DNA from: CAVUPF01 sp963743285
GTDB lineage: Bacteria; Actinomycetota; Thermoleophilia; Solirubrobacterales; 70-9
Assembly: GCA_963743285.1 (NCBI GenBank)
Contig: CAVUPF010000004.1
Location: forward strand, 186,001-250,000
Length of the DNA: 64,000 nucleotides
Direction: 5' to 3'
This document shows positions 53,322-62,717 of this stretch, in pieces. A program made the translations under genes and the position numbers. The first letter of the stretch is position 1; each line of letters starts with the position of its first letter. The notes beneath the pieces were generated by a model. It saw nothing but the letters and a program-made list of their open reading frames with translations, was not told the origin of the DNA and did not search any database.

Positions 53322-54117
53322 CTCTGATCACCGGACCGTCTACGCAGAGGCGCAGGTAGCCACCACCCGGCCTGGGGACGGCGCAGCCGAAGCAGCCGCC
53401 GTAGCCGCAGGCCATCGGGGACTCCATTGCCAGCTCGCAGGCAACGCCGCGCTGCGCGCACATCGCTTGCACCACTTCCAACATCGCCGGCGGGCCGCAG
53501 GAGTAGACGGCGGCGCTGTCTGAATCGTCGCCCTCGAGCATCGCGGCAAGCAGGTCGGTGACGTAGCCGCGGTGTCCGGCATGGCCGTCCTCACTGGCGA
53601 GGCGCACCTCGCAGCAGGAGAAGAGATCCTCGATCCCGCCCGAGTGGGCCACGTCGCGAAAGCCGAGAAGAACGCGAAGCGGGACGTTTTCGGCGGCGAA
53701 GCGGCGGCGGAGCAACGCCAGCGGGGCGATGCCGACGCCGCCGCCGATCAGGATCGCGCCCGCGGCGCCCGGCGCCATCTCCCGCAGCCCCGAGAAGGCG
53801 TTGCCGAGGGGCCCGTTGACCCAAACCCCCTCCCCCGTCTCCAGCTCGCAGAGGCGCTCGGTCCCAGGGCCGATCCCCTCGATTAGGAAGTCGAGTCGCA
53901 GTCCGGCCCCCGACGGCACCACGTCTGCGACCGAGAGCGCTCGGGGCAAGAACGGACGCTGGGAGCGCTGCTCCCAGTGGCGCTCGGCGGCGAGCATGTA
54001 GAACTGCCCCGAGCGGGGCTCAGGCCCTTCCTCGTCGCGCAGCGAAAAGACCCGATAGCCGCCCGACGCGCGGCACTCGGTCACCTCACAGAGCCGCCGA
54101 CCAAACGGCGCGGTCAT
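53314..54117 (-). CDS. pyrK: Dihydroorotate dehydrogenase electron transfer subunit PyrK
   Basis: A 267-residue FAD and [2Fe-2S] subunit that passes electrons from PyrD to NAD. The ferredoxin-reductase fold shows RPFLPRALSV (FAD), LIGGGVGIAPL (NAD) and the C-terminal cluster ligands Cys237, Cys242, Cys245 and Cys258 in the pattern C-x4-C-x2-C-x12-C. It overlaps carB by four bases. Confidence 0.93.
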   Translation of the reverse strand: MTAPFGRRLCEVTECRASGGYRVFSLRDEEGPEPRSGQFYMLAAERHWEQRSQRPFLPRALSVADVVPSGAGLRLDFLIEGIGPGTERLCELETGEGVWVNGPLGNAFSGLREMAPGAAGAILIGGGVGIAPLALLRRRFAAENVPLRVLLGFRDVAHSGGIEDLFSCCEVRLASEDGHAGHRGYVTDLLAAMLEGDDSDSAAVYSCGPPAMLEVVQAMCAQRGVACELAMESPMACGYGGCFGCAVPRPGGGYLRLCVDGPVIRGA

Positions 54118-57100
54118 CGAGACTGCGTGACCCTTGTGGATGAGTGGATCTCTTGGAGGGAGCGGACCTCGGCGCCCTCCCGCAGGGCGGCGATCGAACG
54201 CACGGCGGCCGAGGCGCCGGTCATCGTCGTCACGCAGGGAATGCTGTGGCGGACCGCCGCGCTGCGGATCTCATAGCCGTCGGCGCGCGCCCCCGAGCCG
54301 GTCGGGGTATTGATGACCAGGTCGCAGCGGTGCTCGCGGATCAGGTCGACGACGTGCGGCGAGCCTTCGCCGAGCTTGTTGATCGGGGTAACCGGCACAC
54401 CCATCGCCGATATCGCCTGGGCGGTGCCGCCGGTCGCGATCACCGTGAAGCCGAGGTCGTGAAAGCGGGCGGCGATCTGGGTCGCAGCCGGCTTGTCGGT
54501 GTCGGTGACCGTGATGAAGACCGAGCCCTCAGCGGGGAGCGAGACCCCAGCCGCTGCCTGGGCCTTGCCGAAGGCGGTCGGGAAGTCAGCCGCGATCCCC
54601 ATCACCTCGCCGGTGCTCTTCATCTCCGGCCCCAGTACCGAGTCGGAACCGGCGAAGCGGGCGAAGGGCAGCACCGCCTCCTTGACGCTGACGTGCCCAC
54701 TCGGGGCCTCGGGCAGGTCTTGCTCAGCGAGCCCCTCCCCCAGCATCAGGCGGCAGGCCAGCTTGGCGAGCGGAGTGCCGATCGCCTTGGAGACGAAGGG
54801 AACTGTGCGCGAGGCGCGCGGGTTTGCCTCGATCACGTGCAGCTTGCCCCCAGCGACCCCGTACTGGATGTTGATCAGCCCGATGACCCCGAGATCGAGC
54901 GCGATCTGTGTCGTCGTCGCGCGGATCTCTTCCAGCATCTCCTCGCCGAGGCTCATCGGTGGGATCACGCAGGCGGAGTCGCCCGAGTGCACGCCGGCCT
55001 CCTCTACGTGCTGCATGATGCCGGCGACCCAGACCTGCTCGCCGTCGCCCAGTGCGTCGACGTCGATCTCAATCGCGTTCTCGAGGAAGCGGTCGAGCAG
55101 CAGCGGGTGCTCCTGGTCGGCCTTGACGTGCGCCTTCAGGTAGGCAGCGAGATCCGCGGTCGAGTAGCAGATCTCCATCGCCCTACCACCAAGCACGTAG
55201 GAGGGGCGCACCAGTAGTGGGAAGCCGACCTCCTCGGCGATCACCGTCGCCTCTTCGGCGGAGAGCGCCGTGCCATAGGGCGGGTGCTTGACGCCGAGCC
55301 GGCGCAGCAGGGCACCGAAGCGGCCACGGTCCTCGGCCAGGTCGATCGCCTCAACCGGCGTGCCGAGCAGCGACACGCCGGCTTCTTCCAGCTCCCGGGC
55401 CAGCTTCAGCGGAGTCTGGCCGCCAAACTGGACGATCACCCCCTCGGGGTTCTCCTGCTCGCAGACGGCAAGCACGTCCGCGGTGGTCAACGGCTCGAAG
55501 TAGAGGCGGTCGGAGGTGTCGTAGTCGGTGGAGACCGTCTCCGGGTTGCAGTTGATCATCACCGCGTCGCGGCCCAGCTCGCGGACAGTCATCGCGGCGT
55601 GGACGCAGCAGTAGTCGAACTCGATCCCCTGGCCGATCCGGTTGGGGCCGGCGCCGAGGATGACCACCGAGTCGCGCTCGCCGCGGCGGACCTCGGAGAT
55701 CGTCCCGCCGCCGGATCGGCTGCGCTCGTGCGCGGAGTAGTAATAGGGCGTCGCCGCCTCGAACTCTGCAGCGCAGGTGTCGACAGCCCTGTAGGTGCGC
55801 AGCAGGCCGTCGGTGCCGTCACCCTCGATCGCCAGCGCCTCCAGCTCGCGCAGGAACCAGCGGTTGACGCTGCAGCGCTCGTGGACGTCCTCGACGCCGA
55901 TCCCGCGACGAAAGGCCTCCAGCACCAGGTCAAAGCGCTCCGGACAGGGCGTCTTGAGGCGGTCGAGCAGGGCCTCGTCGCTCGCCGGCAGCTCGGGCGC
56001 CGTATCCAGCTCGCGCGAGCGAAGCGCCTTAGAGAAGGACTCGCGAAAGGTGCGACCGATCGCCATCGCCTCGCCGACGCTCTGCATGTGGGTGGAGAGG
56101 CGTTGCTCGGCGCCCGGGAACTTCTCGAAGGCAAAGCGCGGCACCTTGGTCACCACGTAGTCGATCGTCGGCTCAAAGGAGGCGGGGGTGGCGCGGGTGA
56201 TGTCATTGGGGATCTCCTCCAAGGCGTAGCCGACCGCGAGCTTCGCCGCCATCTTGGCGATCGGAAAGCCTGTCGCCTTGGAGGCCAGCGCCGAGGAGCG
56301 CGAGACGCGCGGGTTCATCTCGATCACGACGATCTCGCCGTTCTCGGGGTTGACGCCGAACTGGACGTTGGAGCCGCCGGTCTCCACCCCGACCGCGCGG
56401 ATCACCGCGATCGCCTGGTCGCGCAGCTCCTGGTAGAGCGGGTCGGTGAGCGTTTGGGCCGGCGCCACCGTGACCGAGTCGCCGGTGTGGACCCCCATCG
56501 GGTCGACGTTCTCGATCGAGCAGACGATGACGACGTTGTCGTTGCGGTCGCGCATCACCTCCAGCTCGAACTCGCCCCAGCCCAACACCGACTCCTCGAT
56601 CAGCACCTGGTTGATCGGGCTTGCGGCGAGGCCCTCGGAGACGACCTGGCGCAGCTCGGTCTCGGTCTCCCCCACACCGCCGCCCTGGCCCCCCATCGTG
56701 AAGGCCGGGCGGACGATCGCCGGCAGCGAGATGCGATCGGCGGCGAGCGCCGCCTCGACCTCGCCGAGGCTCTCGACCGTGATCGACCAGGGGATGCGCA
56801 AGCCGGCCTCGGTCATCGTGCGGCGGAACTCCTCACGGTCCTCGGCGCGGCGGATCGCGGCGGCGTCGGCACCGATCAGCTCGACCCCGAAGCGCTCCAG
56901 CGTGCCGTCCTCGTGGAGCGCCATCGCCAGGTTGAGCGCCGTCTGGCCACCGAGCGTCGGCAGCAGCGCGTCGGGCCGCTCCTTCTCGATGATCCGGGTC
57001 AGCGGGCCGGGGAGCAGCGGCTCGATGTAGGTCGAGGTGGCGAACTCCGGGTCGGTCATGATCGTCGCCGGATTGGAGTTGACGAGGACGACCGCGTAGC

Positions 57101-57221
57101 CCTCCTCCAGCAGCACCTTGCAGGCCTGCACGCCGGAGTAGTCGAACTCGGCCGCCTGACCGATCACGATCGGGCCGGAGCCGACCAAGAGGATCTTCTC
57201 GATGTCCGTGCGCTTAGGCAT
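54114..57221 (-). CDS. carB: Carbamoyl-phosphate synthase large subunit
   Basis: A 1035-residue large subunit with two ATP-grasp synthetase halves (each with a GSGPI/GAGPNRIGQ loop and EVNPR/EANPR metal motifs), an oligomerisation region near 400-540, and a C-terminal allosteric MGS-like domain (VIATGGTAQAI, NTPTGSGARADGYEIR). It makes carbamoyl phosphate for pyrimidines and arginine. It overlaps carA by eight bases and pyrK by four. Confidence 0.96.
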   Translation of the reverse strand: MPKRTDIEKILLVGSGPIVIGQAAEFDYSGVQACKVLLEEGYAVVLVNSNPATIMTDPEFATSTYIEPLLPGPLTRIIEKERPDALLPTLGGQTALNLAMALHEDGTLERFGVELIGADAAAIRRAEDREEFRRTMTEAGLRIPWSITVESLGEVEAALAADRISLPAIVRPAFTMGGQGGGVGETETELRQVVSEGLAASPINQVLIEESVLGWGEFELEVMRDRNDNVVIVCSIENVDPMGVHTGDSVTVAPAQTLTDPLYQELRDQAIAVIRAVGVETGGSNVQFGVNPENGEIVVIEMNPRVSRSSALASKATGFPIAKMAAKLAVGYALEEIPNDITRATPASFEPTIDYVVTKVPRFAFEKFPGAEQRLSTHMQSVGEAMAIGRTFRESFSKALRSRELDTAPELPASDEALLDRLKTPCPERFDLVLEAFRRGIGVEDVHERCSVNRWFLRELEALAIEGDGTDGLLRTYRAVDTCAAEFEAATPYYYSAHERSRSGGGTISEVRRGERDSVVILGAGPNRIGQGIEFDYCCVHAAMTVRELGRDAVMINCNPETVSTDYDTSDRLYFEPLTTADVLAVCEQENPEGVIVQFGGQTPLKLARELEEAGVSLLGTPVEAIDLAEDRGRFGALLRRLGVKHPPYGTALSAEEATVIAEEVGFPLLVRPSYVLGGRAMEICYSTADLAAYLKAHVKADQEHPLLLDRFLENAIEIDVDALGDGEQVWVAGIMQHVEEAGVHSGDSACVIPPMSLGEEMLEEIRATTTQIALDLGVIGLINIQYGVAGGKLHVIEANPRASRTVPFVSKAIGTPLAKLACRLMLGEGLAEQDLPEAPSGHVSVKEAVLPFARFAGSDSVLGPEMKSTGEVMGIAADFPTAFGKAQAAAGVSLPAEGSVFITVTDTDKPAATQIAARFHDLGFTVIATGGTAQAISAMGVPVTPINKLGEGSPHVVDLIREHRCDLVINTPTGSGARADGYEIRSAAVRHSIPCVTTMTGASAAVRSIAALREGAEVRSLQEIHSSTRVTQSR

Positions 57222-58335
57222 GGGCGAGGTCCAGGAAGCGGTCGAATAGGTGGCGGGCGTCGTGCGGGCCGGGGCCCGCCTCGGGGTGGTACTGAACCGT
57301 CGCCCCGGCGACGTCCCTCAGCGCCAGCCCCTCGACCGTGCGATCGTAGAGGTTGAGGTGTGAGAGCTCGGCGACCCCGAAATCTGTCTCCCAGCGGATC
57401 GGCTCGACGCCCTCGATCCGCGGCTCCCCGCCGGGGCCCTCGACCGCGAAGCCATGGTTTTGGGAGGTGATGTCGATCCTGCCGCTCTCCAGGTCCTTGA
57501 CCGGGTGGTTGACACCGCGGTGGCCAAAGGGAAGCTTGTAGGTCGTCAGGCCGACGGCGCGGCAGAGCAGCTGGTGGCCGAGGCAGATGCCGAAGATCGG
57601 GCGCACCCCGACCAGCTTGCGGACCGTCTCGACGAGGTAGCCGAGGGCAGCGGGATCGCCGGGGCCGTTGGCGAGAAAGACCAGGTCCGGGTCCTCGGCC
57701 ATCACCTCCTCGGCGGGGGTCGCGCAGGGCAGCAGGGTGATCCGGCAGCCGCGCTCGCGCAGCTGGCGGACGATGCTCATCTTCACCCCGGTGTCGATGC
57801 CGACTACGTGGGGGCCGGCGCCGGCGAAGCGGACCGGCTCCGATGGAGTGACGGTGCGCGCGAGATCGGCGCCGTCCATCGAGGGCTCGGCGGCGACCCT
57901 CTCCCGTGCCTCAGCCTCGCTGACCTCGCCCGGGAAGATGCCACCCCGCATTGCGCCGCGGTCGCGGATATGGCGGACCAGCGCCCGCGTATCGACGCCG
58001 CCGATCCCGGGCACGCCGCAATCCGACAGCCAGTCCAGCCAGCCGCCCTCGGCGGTGGCGGCGTCCTCGCAGTTCTTGGCGTCGCGCATGATCACGCCGC
58101 GGGCGTGGATCCGATCGGACTCCATCGCCTCGGCGGAGACGCCGTAATTGCCGACCAGCGGGTAGGTGAAGGTGATGATCTGGCCCGCGTAGGAGGGATC
58201 GGTCACCGCCTCCTGGTATCCGGTCATCGCAGTGTTGAAGACGACCTCTCCGGTCACCGTCCCCCAGTGCCCGCACGGCTCGCCATCGAAGCGGGTGCCG
58301 TCTTCGAGCAGAACGTAGGCGGAGGCGGCGCTCAC
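57214..58335 (-). CDS. carA: Carbamoyl-phosphate synthase small subunit
   Basis: A 373-residue glutaminase subunit. The N-terminal domain has FNTAMTGYQEAVTDPSY; the class I amidotransferase domain has the nucleophile Cys251 in FGICLGHQLL and the later QNHGFAV and QYHPEAGPGP with the catalytic His and Glu. It supplies ammonia to CarB. It follows pyrC by 67 bases. Confidence 0.95.
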   Translation of the reverse strand: MSAASAYVLLEDGTRFDGEPCGHWGTVTGEVVFNTAMTGYQEAVTDPSYAGQIITFTYPLVGNYGVSAEAMESDRIHARGVIMRDAKNCEDAATAEGGWLDWLSDCGVPGIGGVDTRALVRHIRDRGAMRGGIFPGEVSEAEARERVAAEPSMDGADLARTVTPSEPVRFAGAGPHVVGIDTGVKMSIVRQLRERGCRITLLPCATPAEEVMAEDPDLVFLANGPGDPAALGYLVETVRKLVGVRPIFGICLGHQLLCRAVGLTTYKLPFGHRGVNHPVKDLESGRIDITSQNHGFAVEGPGGEPRIEGVEPIRWETDFGVAELSHLNLYDRTVEGLALRDVAGATVQYHPEAGPGPHDARHLFDRFLDLAHA

Positions 58336-58402
58336 AGCGCGGCTCCGAAAGATGAGCTCGCCGCAATCAGAGAGCCAGCGGAGGCGAGCGATGCCTCGGC
58401 TC

Positions 58403-59753
58403 TCACGCTGCGATCCCCAGCGAGAAGCTCCGCAGTCGATAGGCGATCTGGCCGCCGGCCACGGTCATCAACACCCGTCCTGCAAGCCGGCGCCCCGCGC
58501 ACCAGGAGTTGAGCGAGCGGCTCTCATAGCCGTCCTCCCCCACCGTCCACTCGGCGGCGAGGTCGCAGAGGGCGACGTTCGCCTCGCTGTCGGGTGCCAG
58601 TGTGGGCCGCTTGAGGCCGAAGGGAGCAGCGCCACCCGCCAGCCGCTCGACCAGAAGGCCGAGATTGAGCCTGCCGGGAATCACGAGGTCGGTGTGGATC
58701 GCAGCAAAGGCGGTCTCCAGCCCGGTTACCCCCATCGCCGCCTGCTCGAAGGGAACCTCCTTCTCCTCCATCGTGTGCGGCGCGTGGTCGGTCGCGATGC
58801 AATCGATCGTGCCATCGCGCAGGCCAGCGATCAGCGCCTCGCGGTCGAGCTCACCGCGCAGCGGCGGGTTCATCTTGTAGCGCAGCGCATCGAGGTCGCG
58901 AACGACCTCATCGGTGAGGCAGAGGTGGTGCGGAGTCGCCTCGGCGCTGACCTGCGCCCCGGCTGCCTTCGCGATCCGCATCGCCTCCACCGACTCGGCC
59001 GCCGAGAGGTGCTGGACGTGGATCCGCCCTCCCTCATAGGAGGCGAGGGCGGCATCGCGGGCGATCGCGGTCGACTCCGAGATCGAGGGAATCCCGGCCA
59101 GGCCGAGCGCCGCGGAGACCGCGCCCTCGTGCATGACCCCTTCGCCGGAGAGGTCGGGGTCCTCCTCGTGAAGGGCGATAGTGCCGCCGCAGAGCCGCTG
59201 GTACTGCAGCGCCCTGCGCACGACACGGGCGTTGGCGATCGGCAGTCCGTCATCGCTGAAGCCGACCGCGCCGGCTTCGCGCAACTCGGCCATCTCGGTC
59301 AGCTCCTCCCCTCTCATGCCGCGGGTGACGGTGGCTGGCAAAGCCGACCGGGATCGAGGCCTCGGCGCGGGCCCGCTCGCGCAGCGCGCCGAGATCGGCG
59401 GCGGTGGAGACGGGCGGCTCGGCATTGGCCATCGCGAGGATCCCGCAATAGCCACCTGCCGCGGCGGCGCGGGTGCCGGTCTCGATGTCCTCCTTGTGCT
59501 CTTCGCCGGGGGTGCGGAGGTGGACGTGGGGGTCGAAGAACCCCGGGAAGGCGTGCAGGCCCTCGGCCTCGACAAGCTCGGCGCCATCGGGCGACGCGGA
59601 GCCAGGAGGGGCCAGCTCGGCGATCCGGCCGGCGCGGATCACCACGTCGTAGACGCCCTCGATCCCGGCCGCCGGATCGAGCACCGTTGCCCCCCGCAAG
59701 ATCGCGTTCGCACCCTCGCCGGAGCGCATGTCGAGCGCCTCGGCCAGGCTCAC
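58403..59753 (-). pseudogene. pyrC: Dihydroorotase PyrC, frameshifted
   Basis: Dihydroorotase closes carbamoyl-aspartate to dihydroorotate. The N-terminal part (LHAFPGFFDPHVHLRTPGEEHKED with metal histidines) ends in ASIPVGF in one frame. The rest (ATVTRGMRGEELTEMAELREAGAVGFSDDG, then HEEDPDL, TPHHLCLTDE and TDHAPHTMEEK) continues in another. The shift is near 59336-59343, an inserted base or two lost. Corrected length is about 450 residues, longer than most. It overlaps pyrB by four bases. An assembly error is likely, since the operon is otherwise intact. Confidence 0.85.
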
Positions 59754-60709
59754 GCCGGCTGCCCTATCGGGGTCGGGCGCTCGGCGCCATCGCCTTCGAC
59801 CGGCTCCGGCTGCTCGCTCCCGGCCAGCAGCTCGTAGAGGATCGCCATCCGCACCACCAGCCCGGCGGCGACCTGCTCGGCGATCAGCGACTGCGGCGAG
59901 TCGATCGCCTCGCCAGACAGCTCGATTCCGCGGTTGACCGGGCCAGGGTGCATCAACAGCTGGCGCGGTCCGAGTCTGCGCGAGTTGATCTGGAAGTGGG
60001 TCGCGTACTCGCGGACCGATGGGACGAAGCTCTCACTCATCCGCTCGTGCTGCATCCGCAGCGCGTAGACCACGTCGGCCTCGCCGAGCCGGTCGAGTGA
60101 GTAGGAGACCCCGCAGCCCAGCTCCTCGATCCCACGCGGGATCAGGGTCGGCGGGCCGCAGACCGTGACCTCGGCCCCCATCCGGCGGAAGGCGATCAGG
60201 TTGGAGCGGGCGACGCGGCTGTGGAGGACGTCGCCGACGATCCAGATCCGCTTCCCCTCCAGTGAGCCGAGGTGGCCGCGCAGCGTGAACACGTCGAGCA
60301 GCGCCTGACTGGGATGCTCGTGCTTGCCATCGCCAGCGTTGACGACGGCGGCTGGGGTCCAACCGGCGACGAGCTGGGCGGCGCCCGCGTAAGGGTGGCG
60401 GATCACGATCGCCGCCGGGTCGTAGGCCGAGAGCGTGGCTACGGTGTCCTTCAGGGACTCGCCCTTATCGACCGCGGAGCCGGCTGCCTTGACCGAGACC
60501 AGATCCGCCGAGAGGCGCTTTGCCGCCAGCTCGAAGGAGCTACTGGTGCGGGTACTCGACTCATAGAAGAGGCTGACCACAGTGCGCCCGCGCAGGGTCG
60601 GCACCTTCTTGATGTCGCGGCGACCAACCTCGGCGAAGCTCTCGGCACGGTCGAGGATCGCCTCGATCTCCTCCCGCGAGAGCTGCTCGATCGCCAGCAG
60701 GTGCCTCAT
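59750..60709 (-). CDS. pyrB: Aspartate carbamoyltransferase catalytic subunit
   Basis: A 319-residue enzyme joining carbamoyl phosphate and aspartate. The carbamoyl-phosphate loop ESSTRTSSSFE (about 50-60) and HPGPVNRGIEL near 270 are diagnostic, with KDTVATL and HPSQALLDV in between. No pyrI gene is present. It overlaps pyrR and pyrC by four bases each. Confidence 0.96.
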   Translation of the reverse strand: MRHLLAIEQLSREEIEAILDRAESFAEVGRRDIKKVPTLRGRTVVSLFYESSTRTSSSFELAAKRLSADLVSVKAAGSAVDKGESLKDTVATLSAYDPAAIVIRHPYAGAAQLVAGWTPAAVVNAGDGKHEHPSQALLDVFTLRGHLGSLEGKRIWIVGDVLHSRVARSNLIAFRRMGAEVTVCGPPTLIPRGIEELGCGVSYSLDRLGEADVVYALRMQHERMSESFVPSVREYATHFQINSRRLGPRQLLMHPGPVNRGIELSGEAIDSPQSLIAEQVAAGLVVRMAILYELLAGSEQPEPVEGDGAERPTPIGQPA

Positions 60710-61266
60710 GCCGTCACCTCCGCCGCCCGCGGCTCGGAGATCGTCACCTCATCGACTCCGTCGCTCTCCTCGAGGCGGACGTTGACCCGCTCGGGGCGCG
60801 CGGTCGGCAGGTTCTTGCCGACGTAGTCGGGTCGGATCGGCAGCTCGCGGTGGCCGCGGTCGCAGAGCACGGCGAGCTGTATCCGCTCGGGGCGACCGTA
60901 GTCAAAGAGGGCGTCAATCGCGGCGCGCACGGTGCGACCGGTGAAGAGCACGTCGTCGACTAGGACGACGGTCCGGCCGGTGAGGTCGAAGTCGATGTGG
61001 GAGGCGTGGACGACCGGCTGAGAGGAGGTTGCCTTGGCGCCGACGTCGTCGCGGTAGAAGGAGATGTCGATGTCGCCGATCGGCAGCTCGGCGCTGACCA
61101 GCTCGCCGATCAAGGCGCGGAGCCGGCGGGCGAGCAGCGCGCCGCGGGTGTGTATCCCGACGATCGCCAAGCCCTCCGGGGCCGGGTTCTTCTCGGCGAT
61201 CTCGTGGGCGATCCGCCGCAGCGTCCGCCTCAGATCATCGTGCGCCAGCACGACCTTCTCGTTCAC
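60706..61266 (-). CDS. pyrR: Bifunctional PyrR regulator / uracil phosphoribosyltransferase
   Basis: A 186-residue PRTase-fold protein. The PRPP loop VVLVDDVLFTGRTVRAA is near 100-116, and GIHTRGALLARRL and PIGDIDISFYRDD match PyrR. It binds pyr mRNA when UMP is high and also has weak UPRTase activity. I start at GTG 61266, which has AAGGAG upstream and begins the homology; the open frame further up is the leader. It heads the pyr operon. Confidence 0.94.
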   Translation of the reverse strand: MNEKVVLAHDDLRRTLRRIAHEIAEKNPAPEGLAIVGIHTRGALLARRLRALIGELVSAELPIGDIDISFYRDDVGAKATSSQPVVHASHIDFDLTGRTVVLVDDVLFTGRTVRAAIDALFDYGRPERIQLAVLCDRGHRELPIRPDYVGKNLPTARPERVNVRLEESDGVDEVTISEPRAAEVTA

Positions 61267-61277
61267 TGCTTGCTGCT

Positions 61278-61308
61278 CCTTACTGGCCTCTCGGGACCGG
61301 GTTAAAGG
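61278..61308 (-). promoter_or_regulatory. PyrR-binding hairpin covering the pyrR ribosome site
   Basis: On the minus strand GGTCCCGAGAGGCC (61285-61298) fits the PyrR loop consensus ARUCCNGNGAGGYU with a G-C closing pair, and is flanked by CCTTTA (61303-61308) and TAAGG (61278-61282), which pair. TAAGG is part of the AAGGAG ribosome site (61276-61281). PyrR binding would hide it, as in mycobacterial translational repression. Confidence 0.8.
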
Positions 61309-61316
61309 ACGAGGTG

Positions 61317-61322
61317 AGAGTA
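61317..61322 (-). promoter_or_regulatory. -10 box TACTCT of the pyr operon
   Basis: TACTCT on the minus strand would start transcription near 61310, two bases before the PyrR-binding hairpin, so the hairpin would form the very 5' end of the mRNA. Confidence 0.55.
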
Positions 61323-61415
61323 CCAGCGGTTCGGGATGGCGACGGGCCGAGTCGGTCCTGGCGGAGAGATATCGCCGACTTCGGTGGGCGAACTCGGTGT
61401 TCCTTCGGGCAAGGA

Positions 61416-62411
61416 TCACTCCGTGACGCCGGGAGTAGGAGCCGGCGAGACGCCTCCCGCCCCGCCGCGGCTCCTGGCTCCGCTTGCGATGGGCCTGGGC
61501 TCGCCGCGCTCAGGGAAGGGGATCTCGACGAGGTCGAAGTCGCGGGGGGCAATGACCGGATCAAAGACTCCCTGCGCCTCTTTCAGGACGGCATCAATGT
61601 GATAGCGGGAGGAGAGATGGACCAGCGCCAACAGCTTGACCGCCGCCTCGCGAGCTACGGCGGCGGCCTGGCCGACTGTGGAGTGACCAGTTTCCGCAGC
61701 GCGCTGCGCGTCCTCTTCGGTAAAGCTGGCGTCGTGGATGAGCAGCTCAGCATTGCGGGCGGCCTCTGCGGTGGCTTTGCACGGGGCCGTGTCGCCGGTG
61801 ATCACGACGGTGCGACCGGGGCGCGAGCCTCCCATCACGTTCTCGGGGCGAACCGGCCCGGATAATCCCTCAACCTCCTCGCCCCGCTGCAGGGCGGCGA
61901 AGGCGGGGCCTTCGGGCACGCCGAGCTTCTGCGCTTTCTCGGGATCGAAGCGGCCTGGGCGGTCCTCCTCGACTAGCGCGTAGCCGTGGGCGCGCACGTT
62001 GTGCTCGACCTTGAAAGGTCGGACCGCGTAGCCGTGGCGAGACACCGCGTCGCCGGGCTCCAGCTCGACCAGGGTCAGCTCGAACCCAAGTCGGCCAACA
62101 AGCCGGCCCAGGCTCGCGAAGAGGTCGCGTAGGCCAGGCGGGCCGTAGACGGTGAGCGGCTCCTGGCGGCCGGTAAGGTCGTAGGTCTTGAGCAGACCGG
62201 GCAGGCCGAGGATGTGATCGGCGTGGAAGTGGGTGAGATAGATCGCGTCGACCTGAGTCAGTCCAAGCGAGCGCTGCAGTTGTCGCTGCGTCCCTTCTCC
62301 GCAGTCGAACATCAGCCGCTCGCCTCCGCGGGCCAACAGGACGCTCGCGGTCGAGCGCCGCGCAGAGGGCACCGAGCCGCCGGTGCCGAGGAAGATCGCC
62401 GAGAGGTCCAT
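61416..62411 (-). CDS. rnz: Ribonuclease Z
   Basis: A 331-residue MBL-fold tRNA 3' endonuclease. Motif I FLGTGGSVPSARRS, motif II THFHADHILGLPGL (about 60-73), VITGDTAPC and a late HLSSRYH histidine are all in order, with the EEDRPGRFDPEKAQKLGVPEGPAF exosite-like arm. I start at ATG 62411; longer frames overlap the divergent tRNA. The gene directly faces a tRNA gene lacking an encoded CCA. Confidence 0.92.
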   Translation of the reverse strand: MDLSAIFLGTGGSVPSARRSTASVLLARGGERLMFDCGEGTQRQLQRSLGLTQVDAIYLTHFHADHILGLPGLLKTYDLTGRQEPLTVYGPPGLRDLFASLGRLVGRLGFELTLVELEPGDAVSRHGYAVRPFKVEHNVRAHGYALVEEDRPGRFDPEKAQKLGVPEGPAFAALQRGEEVEGLSGPVRPENVMGGSRPGRTVVITGDTAPCKATAEAARNAELLIHDASFTEEDAQRAAETGHSTVGQAAAVAREAAVKLLALVHLSSRYHIDAVLKEAQGVFDPVIAPRDFDLVEIPFPERGEPRPIASGARSRGGAGGVSPAPTPGVTE

Positions 62412-62419
62412 CGCCAGCG

Positions 62420-62425
62420 AGCCTA
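62420..62425 (-). promoter_or_regulatory. -10 box TAGGCT of rnz
   Basis: TAGGCT on the minus strand ends eight bases before the ATG at 62411. The expected leader is one or two bases. Confidence 0.5.
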
Positions 62426-62468
62426 CGCGACGGGGCGTCGCGCACGCGAAGCTAGACTGCCAGCCCTT

Positions 62469-62542
62469 GCGCCCGTAGCTCAGCTGGATAGAGCGCCGCC
62501 CTCCGGAGGCGGAGGTCACAGGTTCGAATCCTGTCGGGCGCG
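62469..62542 (+). tRNA. tRNA-Arg (anticodon CCG)
   Basis: A 74-base cloverleaf. The acceptor GCGCCCG pairs with CGGGCGC, the D stem GCTC with GAGC, the anticodon stem CCGCC with GGCGG around the loop CTCCGGA, and the T stem ACAGG with CCTGT around TTCGAAT. The anticodon CCG reads Arg codon CGG. No CCA is encoded. Confidence 0.96.
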
Positions 62543-62717
62543 TCATCGAGGGGCCCGAGAGAATCTCCCGCCGGGGATCGGCCAGCCGTGATCGCCCCCG
62601 CGCCCCGGCCACTTGCCCGCGCATCGCCCGCGAGCCCTCGCGATGCTGTGGCGGCTGCCGCCGTGCTCCCAGGCCCAAGCCCAAGCCACCCGAGCCACCG
62701 CCGGGAGCGGCCGTGAA

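Noticed and set aside
55284..57356. A 690-codon open frame antisense to carB, and similar long antisense frames at 19540-20763, 41045-42367 and 58352-60100
   Set aside because: High-GC genes leave open antisense frames. These translate to Arg/Asp/Gly-rich sequence without domains and lie wholly over well-recognised genes.
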